Part shown: piece after piece, positions 8,131-15,098 of the stretch
Numbering within the stretch: position 1 is the stretch's first letter
Layout of the letters: every line of letters starts with the position of its first letter
NCBI RefSeq assembly: GCF_009192735.1
Contig: NZ_VTFU01000001.1
Span: 744,001-808,000, forward strand
Reading direction: 5' to 3'
DNA from: Arthrobacter gandavensis
Lineage (GTDB): Bacteria > Actinomycetota > Actinomycetes > Actinomycetales > Micrococcaceae
Length of the DNA stretch: 64,000 bases
The notes under the pieces: model-generated
Seen by the model: the letters and a program-made list of their open reading frames with translations, nothing else
Databases searched by the model: none
What the model was told of the DNA's origin: nothing
Position numbers and translations under genes: made by a program

Positions 8131-8851
8131 CTAAGCTAGATTCCAGCCCGGAATAGTCTTATCCAGCGTCTTCTCTCTCAGCTCCGAAAGTTTTCCAGAA
8201 CGTAACTGTTTCCGCTGGTGGGTTATCCAAACTGCCAGGACTTTTTCTGAAGAAATCGCAGCTGTCTTGTACCGCGGATATCTTTCCTTTTCCTGAAGGA
8301 ACTTCTCAAGCTCTCGCAACCGCTGTTGCCATAACGCGTGTTCACGTTCGGCTTTCGGGGGCGTCAGCCATCCGGGGAGGCTCGTATCCAGGTAGCGCTT
8401 CCGCTCTTCTTGTAGTTTGCCGGCCCGGTACCGTTCCCGCTGGCTCTGCAGAAAGCTGTACAGCTGCTGCTCCCCCTCGATGTAGCCGCGGGGAAACCTC
8501 CCGTACCCGCGACGGAATTTCAACCAGCTCCTCGGCACGTTCCGCCCAAGGTACTTTTGGTATCGGTCTCTTCAGTCCTCCGGGTGGCAGCTTCGGGTGG
8601 TCATGCAGCATCAAGCGTTGTCCGAAGTGCTCTGGCTGGGACGAAACCCTGGAATGAATGTGTCCGTACACCTTCCGGTACGGCACCCGGCACAGTCTGG
8701 CGATGCGCCAGGGCTCCAGTCCTTTGGTCCACATGTAGAACCACTCTTCACGGGACCAGTGCTGCGGTGTCCAGGACTCCGGGGCGGGATCCTCCAAGGT
8801 TGGTGCGCTGATCATAGCCGTAGCCAAGCAAATCGGGGCCGGTTCCGCCAC
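8131..8851 (-). pseudogene. Helicase-associated-domain protein broken by a one-base frameshift
   Basis: The first frame (from 8851) gives an N-terminal region with a helix-turn-helix-like segment (GLEPWRIARLCRVPYRKVYGHI) and runs to ...ERAEELVE. The second frame (to 8131) then continues with FRRGYGRFPRGY and two helicase-associated repeats, each ending in GKL-x-ER...LPGW or GKL-x-ELR...IPGW. Removing one A from the GAAATT run near 8517-8521 rejoins them into a protein of about 239 aa. Helicase-associated domains bind nucleic acid and normally follow a DEAD/DEAH helicase; here none is present. Sequencing error in the A-run is a possible alternative to true decay. Confidence 0.7.
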
Positions 8852-8933
8852 GGTAGCGCACGCACTGCAATCCGGCCTGAAAGCAGGTGCGCTGTGATTC
8901 AGATCGTGAGGATTGGAGCGCCCCCTGCATTCG

Positions 8934-9695
8934 TCAGTACATAGTGGCGCCGGCCCATAGCCGTTCGTCGTAGCGTCGAATCAGGACCATGCACGTGGTC
9001 TTTCCGGACTCAGCAGCACGAAAGAATTCCTGATGGGTGTCCCTGTACTGCGCCGGGAGGACTCCGATCTCTTCACCCTGGAAAAAGAACTTGACCATGT
9101 TCTGGCCCTTGTACTTACCGGACGGTGTCTCATCAAGGACAACAGAGGCCTGGATCCGGCGCTCTTCCATTCCCGCCACCAGGCGGCTCAGCTGCTCTTG
9201 ATATTTGGCGAGCTGTTTGATCGTTGCCTGAATAGGCGGGTTATTGGCCTCGGCTATTCGGCTGGCAGCTGGACCTAGCAGCATAGCCAAGTCGTAAACG
9301 TTGGGCATCGCTACGTGTGTGAGGATCTCCCCTCGCTCCCTGTGGGCTGTGGCCGCTGCTTGAACGGTTTGTCCGCCCTTGTTCGCGATATCAATCAGAG
9401 TGGCGTAGTTGGCGGCATTGTATTCACTGAAATAACCGATCCTACGGCCCTTATGCAGGACGGCAACGGCGTTTTTGTCGTGTGGGTTCGTGGGTTCACG
9501 CCGGAGTTCCACGGTGAACTCGGCTCCGGTAGGAACTCTCTGCGAGTCCCTTGGAACGTACTCGCCCCCGACAACGAATACGCCCCTGTCACCGTTCAGA
9601 GATAAGACTTGGTCCGGCGTCGCCTGTGGGAGGGCCGCTGTCTTTACGGCCTCAACATTTTCTTTGATCTGGCTGATCTTTGCCCAAAAGCCCAT
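8934..9695 (-). CDS. Stand-alone HIRAN-domain-like protein
   Basis: 253 aa. Residues about 35-110 resemble a HIRAN domain, a DNA 3'-end or damage-binding module: GEYVPRDSQRVPTG, then ELRREPTNPHDKNAVAVL and GRRIGYFSEYNAANYA. The NP-x-D-x-NAV core is diagnostic. A helical middle (LAKYQEQLSRLVAGMEER) and a second beta-rich half (MVKFFFQGEEIGVLP) follow; the second half may be a degenerate repeat. Start ATG has a GGGACGGGAA ribosome site. It is next to the broken helicase-associated protein and may once have worked with it. DNA binding is inferred from the domain. Confidence 0.7.
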   Translation of the reverse strand: MGFWAKISQIKENVEAVKTAALPQATPDQVLSLNGDRGVFVVGGEYVPRDSQRVPTGAEFTVELRREPTNPHDKNAVAVLHKGRRIGYFSEYNAANYATLIDIANKGGQTVQAAATAHRERGEILTHVAMPNVYDLAMLLGPAASRIAEANNPPIQATIKQLAKYQEQLSRLVAGMEERRIQASVVLDETPSGKYKGQNMVKFFFQGEEIGVLPAQYRDTHQEFFRAAESGKTTCMVLIRRYDERLWAGATMY

Positions 9696-9854
9696 GAATG
9701 TTCCCGTCCCCCGAGTGAGCTCTTCCGGATCCTGACTGTCTGAACCAATATCGGCGGCAGTTCAGCACCCTGCTGACTTGTCTGTTTGTCTAAGCTTATG
9801 CGCCACTCAATGGCTTGGAGCGCAGGAGAGCTGCTCAGGTGGCCGTTAAAGGGC

Positions 9855-9889
9855 GGAAGCGGGAACCACACCACATGGTTCCCGCTTCC
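9855..9889. terminator. 14-bp stem hairpin downstream of the ParB remnant
   Basis: GGAAGCGGGAACCA and its exact reverse complement flank a seven-base loop. On the minus strand it lies 32 bases past the ParB-like stop and is followed by GCCCTTTAACG, a weak T-tract, which fits a transcription terminator for that gene. Confidence 0.55.
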
Positions 9890-9920
9890 CTTACTGTCCT
9901 CCGCAACCAACGAAGGAAAT

Positions 9921-10181
9921 CTATGGGGCTCGGTGCTTCTCTTCTTCGAGTGTCCGTCTGCCCGGGCGAAGGGCGCCGGCCTGAACCGGTTCCCACTTTC
10001 TGCCCTGATTGTATTTGCGCTGCAGCCTGCGCACCTCGCGCAGGGCTGCTGCCTCGATCAAGTCTGACATAGACCCATAGCCTTCGGCCGCACCTGCGGC
10101 CAGGAACGCTGCCCGTACCTGGTCCGCGTCAGACTCAACCCCGACAAGCCCGAGGAGGCCGTCGAAGCGCCCGACGGGCAA
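9921..10181 (-). pseudogene. ParB-like centromere-binding domain, probably a plasmid remnant
   Basis: 86 aa in the open frame, with the conserved core of plasmid ParB-like C-terminal domains: an RAAFLAAGAAEGYGSMSDLIEAA helix-strand, then EVRRLQRKYNQGRKW and AGALRPGRR. There is no adjacent ParA ATPase and no proper start for the N-terminal part; the frame opens with TTG inside sequence of poor coding character. Known homologues pair with ParA on Arthrobacter plasmids, so this is best read as debris from an integrated plasmid. A short functional DNA-binding protein cannot be excluded. Confidence 0.6.
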
Positions 10182-10312
10182 CAGAATTGCCGGGGTCGAA
10201 GGCCATAGAGAGGAATCTCAGCTCTGATAGGGCAACGATTTCGAGGCTCCGGGTGAGTGCTTCGAGTGCTTCCCAAGGGGCCGCACCCGACTCGAACGTT
10301 CGCGACCGGTGG

Positions 10313-10696
10313 TCAGGAGCCCGTGGCTGAAACCGGTTTACCGGCGTCGTCGCTCTCCCACCGTCCGGCGTAACGCGCCAAGGGCTGCAGGGAGCGCAGC
10401 AGGTCGAGGCCACGCTCCGAGAGGCGGTACCGGATACTGACCGGAATGGTGGGCTCGACGAGGCGTTCCACCAGGCCGGCGGCCTCAAGGTCGCGGAGCC
10501 GGACCGCCAGCATCCGTCCGGACAGTCCCAGGACACGGTGCTCAATCTCGGTGAACCGTTCGGCACCCATCCCCAAGGCAAGCAGGATGCCGCTGGCCCA
10601 GCGCCGCCCGACCACCTCCATCACGCCGGCAAGGCGCCGGCACTCCTCATCGTCGATGCGGAGCGGAGGCCCCGTCGGTCTGGTCTCGTTGGTCAT
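10313..10696 (-). CDS. HxlR-family transcriptional regulator
   Basis: 127-aa winged helix regulator. HxlR hallmarks are RRWASGILLALGMGAERFTEIEHRVLGLSGRMLAVRLRDLEAAGLV and the YRLSERGLDLLRSLQPLARY tail. The usual N-terminal cysteine is in DDEECRRLAGVME. Divergent from the double oxidoreductase at 10761, with 64 bp between starts, so it probably controls that gene and itself. The ATG lacks a ribosome site and lies where transcription would begin, suggesting a leaderless mRNA. Confidence 0.9.
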   Translation of the reverse strand: MTNETRPTGPPLRIDDEECRRLAGVMEVVGRRWASGILLALGMGAERFTEIEHRVLGLSGRMLAVRLRDLEAAGLVERLVEPTIPVSIRYRLSERGLDLLRSLQPLARYAGRWESDDAGKPVSATGS

Positions 10697-10703
10697 GCAC
10701 GAA

Positions 10704-10732
10704 AAGTAAGTCGGTTACCCACTGGTTGTCAA
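10704..10732 (-). promoter_or_regulatory. Promoter of the HxlR gene (leaderless arrangement)
   Basis: On the minus strand a perfect TTGACA (10732-10727) is followed after 17 bases by TTACTT (10709-10704). The expected transcription start falls on or next to the ATG at 10696, consistent with a leaderless transcript. The plus-strand gene promoter must overlap this region. Confidence 0.5.
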
Positions 10733-10760
10733 CGGTGCTGCGGGCGCAGATGCTGAAGGC

Positions 10761-13067
10761 ATGCCTGACTACCTGCACCCGCTGCGTTTCGGCAGCTTCA
10801 TCACTCCCTCGGCGGCAACACCTCAGCTGCCGGTGGACCGTGCCCTGCTCAGCGAGGAATTGGGCCTGGACCTCGTGACCTTCCAAGACCACCCGTACCA
10901 GCCCCGGTTCCTGGACACCTGGACCCTGCTCTCGGTGGTTGCCGCCCGGACCGAACGCATCCACGTCTCCGGAAATGTGCTGAACCTGCCGCTGCGCCAG
11001 CCGGCCGTGCTGGCCCGCTCCCTGGCGAGCCTGGACCTGCTCAGCGGCGGCCGGGTGGAACTCGGAATCGGCACGGGCGGATATTTTGACGCAATCGCCT
11101 CGATGGGCGGCCCGGTCCTGACGATCGGGGAAGCGGTGGGCGGGCTGGAAGATGCGCTGTCCATCATCCGGGGGATCTGGGACACCACGGATCCGACACC
11201 CCTGCATGTCAGCGGGAAGTTCCACCATGTGACCGGCGCTGCCAGAGGCCCGGCTCCGGCCCACAACATCCCCATCTGGGTGGGAGCGTACAAGCCCCGG
11301 ATGCAGGGCCTCATTGGCCGCAAGGGCGACGGCTGGCTGCCGAGCCTGCCCTGGATGAAACCGGGCGACGTCGAACGCGGCAACGAGGTGATCGACGCCG
11401 CCGCCCGCGAGGCGGGCCGCGATCCGCGGGAGATCACGCGCCTGATGAACGTGACCCCGCAGTACGACGCCGACTCCCTGGCCGAGCTGGCGGCCGAGCA
11501 TGGGGTGAGCGTGTTCATCGTGGCCACTGACGATCCGCAGGAGCTTCGCCGGTTCGCGCAGGTCACGGCGCCCGGGATCCGGGCCAGGGTCGAGCGGACC
11601 CGCATCGAGCGTGCCCGCCGGCTGAACGGCCCCTCTCCGGCGGCCGGACCAGCTGCGTCCGGACCCGTGGCCGCGCCGGAGGCCCGGTCCTTTCGGGACG
11701 ACCCGATCCCCGATGCCCTCGCCCGGAGGGCCTTGCTCCCCGGCGACCGGGGCTACACCCGTTATACCTCCAGTTACTTCCGCGGGGCACAGCCCGGCGT
11801 CGTCCTGCGTCCCGAGACCACCGCCGAGGTGCAGGCGGCAGTGCGCTTCGCTACCCGCCACCGCGACGTGCCGCTGGGACTTTTCAGCGGCGGACACGGC
11901 CTGTCCGGCAGGTCCCTCAACAACGGCGGCATCGTCATCGCGCTCGACGCGCTGAACGGAATCACCGTGACCGGCGGAAACCGCGTCCTGGTGGGGCCGG
12001 GCGCCCGGTGGGGCGAGATCGCGCGGGTGCTGGCCCCGCACGGGCTGGCCGTCACCGCCGGAGACAGCGGCGGCGTCGGCGTCGGGGGCCTGGCGACGAC
12101 GGCGGGAATCGGCTGGTTTGTCCGGGAACACGGGCTTGCGATTGACCACCTCCGCTCCGTGGACATCGTCACCGCAGACGGTGAGCTGGTGCATGCGAGC
12201 GCGGACCGAAACAGCGACCTGTTCTGGGCCGTGCGCGGCGCAGGAGCGAACTTTGGCGCCGTCGTCTCGTTTGAGTTCGAGGCACACCCGGTCTCCGCAC
12301 AGGTCGGTTTCGCGATGTTTCTGTTCACCCCGGACGACGCCGCCTCCTTCCTGGAGGGGTGGGGCGCCACCATCGAGGGATCGCACCCGTCCGTGACGGG
12401 ATCTCTGATGATCAGCCCGGGCGGCCCCGGATCGCCGGCCGTCATCCAGGCGATGATCGTGGTGGACTCCTCCGATCCGGACACCGTGCTTCAGCGGTTC
12501 GAACCGTTGGCGGCTCTGGCGCCGCTGGCCAACCAGTCGGTCACCATGGTCCCGTACGCGGCCCTGCTGGAGGTTCAGCCCGAAGGCGAACAGCGCGGCC
12601 AGGGCGAACCGCGCAGCCACTCGGGTTTTGTCCGGCACTTGAGCACCGACGTCGCCCGGGGCCTGGCGGACCTGCTCGCCTCGGGGTCGCCGTTCCTGCT
12701 GAGCATCCGCTCGTCCGGGGGCGCTGCCGCCAACCACCCCGCCGACTCCACGGCATACGGGTGGCGGTCGGCGGAGTTCCTGATCTCCATTCTGGGCGGC
12801 CGCTCAGACGAGATCCGGCGGCGCTGGTCGAACCTGGTTCCGCTGTTCGAAGGCCTGTACATCAGCTTCGAAACCGACACCGGACCCGATGTCCTCGCCC
12901 GTGCCTTTCCTCCCGGGCATCTGCGGCGGCTGCGGGCGCTCAAGGCGGTCTGGGACCCGACCGGTCTGTTCCGCGATAACTTCTACATAGCCCCGGAGCC
13001 GGACGTTGGAGACACTCACCCGGCTCAAGCCGGACGGTTGGCGCCTACCGGAACGACGGATCAGTAG
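10761..13067 (+). CDS. Fusion of LLM flavin oxidoreductase and FAD-linked (berberine-bridge-type) oxidoreductase
   Basis: 768 aa with two enzymes in one chain. Residues 1 to about 285 form a luciferase-like (bacterial luciferase/F420) TIM barrel (SGGRVELGIGTGGYFDA, IPIWVGAYKPRM). An Ala/Pro-rich linker (GPSPAAGPAASGPVAAPEA) joins it to a VAO-type FAD domain (about 330-520: VVLRPETTAEVQAAV, GLFSGGHGLSGRS, AGDSGGVGVGGLATTAGIGW) and a C-terminal substrate cap with the BBE-like tail DPTGLFRDNFYI. The histidine in SGGHG is the usual site of covalent FAD attachment. Each half is a full-length enzyme, so substrate channelling or self-sufficient oxidation is plausible. Controlled probably by the divergent HxlR protein. 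Ends 23 bp inside the convergent lyase gene. Confidence 0.88.
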   Translation: MPDYLHPLRFGSFITPSAATPQLPVDRALLSEELGLDLVTFQDHPYQPRFLDTWTLLSVVAARTERIHVSGNVLNLPLRQPAVLARSLASLDLLSGGRVELGIGTGGYFDAIASMGGPVLTIGEAVGGLEDALSIIRGIWDTTDPTPLHVSGKFHHVTGAARGPAPAHNIPIWVGAYKPRMQGLIGRKGDGWLPSLPWMKPGDVERGNEVIDAAAREAGRDPREITRLMNVTPQYDADSLAELAAEHGVSVFIVATDDPQELRRFAQVTAPGIRARVERTRIERARRLNGPSPAAGPAASGPVAAPEARSFRDDPIPDALARRALLPGDRGYTRYTSSYFRGAQPGVVLRPETTAEVQAAVRFATRHRDVPLGLFSGGHGLSGRSLNNGGIVIALDALNGITVTGGNRVLVGPGARWGEIARVLAPHGLAVTAGDSGGVGVGGLATTAGIGWFVREHGLAIDHLRSVDIVTADGELVHASADRNSDLFWAVRGAGANFGAVVSFEFEAHPVSAQVGFAMFLFTPDDAASFLEGWGATIEGSHPSVTGSLMISPGGPGSPAVIQAMIVVDSSDPDTVLQRFEPLAALAPLANQSVTMVPYAALLEVQPEGEQRGQGEPRSHSGFVRHLSTDVARGLADLLASGSPFLLSIRSSGGAAANHPADSTAYGWRSAEFLISILGGRSDEIRRRWSNLVPLFEGLYISFETDTGPDVLARAFPPGHLRRLRALKAVWDPTGLFRDNFYIAPEPDVGDTHPAQAGRLAPTGTTDQ

Positions 13068-13914
13068 GCTCCACCCCAGCGACGGCGAGAACCCGCTGCG
13101 CGGCCCGCACCATGGCGACATCGATAAAGGTGCCGTCTTCCAGCACGAAGGCCCCGGTCCCGTCGAGGGCTGCGGCACTCACCCGGTCGACAATGCTCTG
13201 TGCCCGGGCCACCTCCGAGGCATCTGGGGTAAAGACCCGGCGGATGATATCGAGCTGACGGGGATGTACGGCGGTGCGGCCGGAGAACCCCAGAGCACGG
13301 CCGGCACGGCAGCTCGCCTCCAACCCCGCGACGTCCACGACGTCGGCATAGACCGCCATCACTGGGGCGGGCAGGCCGGCAGCCGCGGCCGCATTGACGA
13401 TGCGGCTGCGTGACCAGGCCAAACCCGCTTCCCCGCCGGGCCCGGCAGGAACCCCCAGTTCAGCCCGAAGATCCGCCTCTCCGGTGGCGATCGTGGAAAC
13501 TCCCGAGCCGGCGATCTCGAAGGCACGCTCGATCGACAGCGCGGATTCCAGCAGCGCATGCACCTGCCGCCCGGGCAGCGCGGCCCGAAGAGCTGCGACG
13601 TCGGCAGCGGACTGGGTCTTGGGCAGCCGCACCCCAAACGCAGTGGGAAGCGCGGCAACTGCGGCGACGTCGGCCTCATGAACCGAGGATCCGGCCGCAT
13701 TAACCCGCACCTGCACGGACGGAGCGCCCTCACCGCACGCCTCCCACAAGGCCGCGAAGTCGGTCAGCGCCGCACGGGCGTCCGCCTTGCGCGAAGCAGT
13801 GACGGCATCTTCCAGATCCACGATGACCGCATCCGCCCCGGCACGCAGCGCCTTCTCGAACCGCTCCGGCCGGTCAGCGGGAGCGTACAGCGCCACCACG
13901 ATGGGCCGGCTCAT
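13045..13914 (-). CDS. HpcH/HpaI aldolase / citrate-lyase-beta-like (CitE) protein
   Basis: 289-aa TIM-barrel lyase of the CitE/malyl-CoA lyase family. Seen: VIVDLEDAV near the N-terminus, HALLESALSIERAFEIA (catalytic acidic residue), GEADLRAELG (metal-binding aspartate) and GFSGRTAVHPRQLDII at the CoA-binding end. Members cleave 3-hydroxyacyl-CoAs such as malyl-CoA or citramalyl-CoA. Its ATG overlaps the CoA-transferase stop as ATGA; it is the last gene of the ten-gene operon. A partner making the CoA ester is encoded just upstream, so together they should activate and split a short dicarboxylic acid. Its 3' end overlaps the convergent fusion gene by 23 bp. Confidence 0.86.
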   Translation of the reverse strand: MSRPIVVALYAPADRPERFEKALRAGADAVIVDLEDAVTASRKADARAALTDFAALWEACGEGAPSVQVRVNAAGSSVHEADVAAVAALPTAFGVRLPKTQSAADVAALRAALPGRQVHALLESALSIERAFEIAGSGVSTIATGEADLRAELGVPAGPGGEAGLAWSRSRIVNAAAAAGLPAPVMAVYADVVDVAGLEASCRAGRALGFSGRTAVHPRQLDIIRRVFTPDASEVARAQSIVDRVSAAALDGTGAFVLEDGTFIDVAMVRAAQRVLAVAGVEPTDPSFR

Positions 13915-15098
13915 CCGATGCTTCCATCGTCATACAGCGCCGCCAACTCGTCGGACGAGTAGCCCAGCTCGGTCAGCATGGCATCCGTGTCGGCGCCATG
14001 CGCCCGCCCGGTGAACGCGATCGTCGCTTCATCCCTGGACATCCGGAACAGCGGTCCCTGCATGGCCATGTCACCAAGGTCGGCGTCCTTTATCCGGTGG
14101 ATGGTCCCCAGGGCATTGAACTGCGGATCGGCAACAATGTCCGACGGGTCATAGATCGGTGCCACCGCTGCTTCCGCAGCCTCGAAGGCGGCGACGACCT
14201 CCTCCCGGGAGTGCCGGGCGATCCATGTGCCCACGGCGTCGTCGAGGAGGTCGGCGTGCTCGGCGCGGGCTGCTCCGCTGGCGAACCATTCCTCTTCGGC
14301 AAGTTCGGGACGCCCGACCAGGGCAACCACGCGCTCAGCAATGGACTGCGCGCTGGTGGACACTGCAACCCAGGAACCGTCAGCGGTGCGGTACGCGTTG
14401 CGGGGGGCATTGTTGACCGAGCGGTTTCCGGTGCGCGGCTGCACGGTGCCCAGTTGATCCCAGCGCGTGATCTGCGGGCCCAGCATGGCCAGGATCGGCT
14501 CGATGATGGCCACGTCAACTTCCTGGCCTTTGCCGTCCTTGTCGCGGGCGTGCAGGGCAACCATGATCGCGTAGGCGGTTGCGAGCGACGCGACGCCGTC
14601 CGCCAGGCCGAACGGCGGAAGCGTCGGCGGCCCGTCCGGTTCGCCGGTGGAGGATGCGAATCCGCTCATCGCTTCGGCAAGCGTGCCGAACCCCGGCCGG
14701 TTCTTGTACGGTCCGATTTGCCCGAACCCGGTAACGCGGGCCAGGACAAGCCCGGGGTTCTGCGCGGACAGCGTGGCGTAGTCCAGCCCCCAGCGTTCCA
14801 GCGTTCCCGGACGGAAGTTTTCGATGACGACATCAGCGGTCCGGGCAAGGCGGATAAACGCATCGCGTCCGCCAGCCGTATGCAGGTCGATGGCAACCGT
14901 GCGCTTATTGCGGCCGAGGGTCTTCCACCAAAGGTTCTGCCCGTCCTTGCTCGGCCCGTGACCCCGCGCAGGATCCGGCCGGTTGGGATGTTCAACCTTG
15001 ACGACGTCGGCGCCCATGTCCCCCAGATGCATTGCTGCCATCGGGCCCGCGAAGAGCGTCGAGGCGTCCACGACGCGCAGACCGTTGAGCGGGCTCAT
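13911..15098 (-). CDS. CaiB/BaiF family CoA-transferase
   Basis: 395-aa type III CoA-transferase. N-terminal LRVVDASTLFAGPMA and KVEHPNRPDPARG segments, the NKRTVAIDL strand and VIENFRPGTLERWGLDY are characteristic, and the catalytic aspartate is expected in FGLADGVASLATAY. These enzymes move CoA from one acyl-CoA to a carboxylic acid via an aspartyl-CoA anhydride. Both ends overlap neighbours by 4 bp. With the CitE-like lyase it forms an acid activation and cleavage module, unexpected in an operon otherwise devoted to glycoside uptake and hydrolysis. Substrate unknown. Confidence 0.88.
   Translation of the reverse strand: MSPLNGLRVVDASTLFAGPMAAMHLGDMGADVVKVEHPNRPDPARGHGPSKDGQNLWWKTLGRNKRTVAIDLHTAGGRDAFIRLARTADVVIENFRPGTLERWGLDYATLSAQNPGLVLARVTGFGQIGPYKNRPGFGTLAEAMSGFASSTGEPDGPPTLPPFGLADGVASLATAYAIMVALHARDKDGKGQEVDVAIIEPILAMLGPQITRWDQLGTVQPRTGNRSVNNAPRNAYRTADGSWVAVSTSAQSIAERVVALVGRPELAEEEWFASGAARAEHADLLDDAVGTWIARHSREEVVAAFEAAEAAVAPIYDPSDIVADPQFNALGTIHRIKDADLGDMAMQGPLFRMSRDEATIAFTGRAHGADTDAMLTELGYSSDELAALYDDGSIG

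Noticed and set aside
10647-12737. 696-codon minus-strand frame opposite the LLM/FAD fusion
   Set aside because: High-GC shadow without motifs; the plus strand encodes two recognised enzyme domains.
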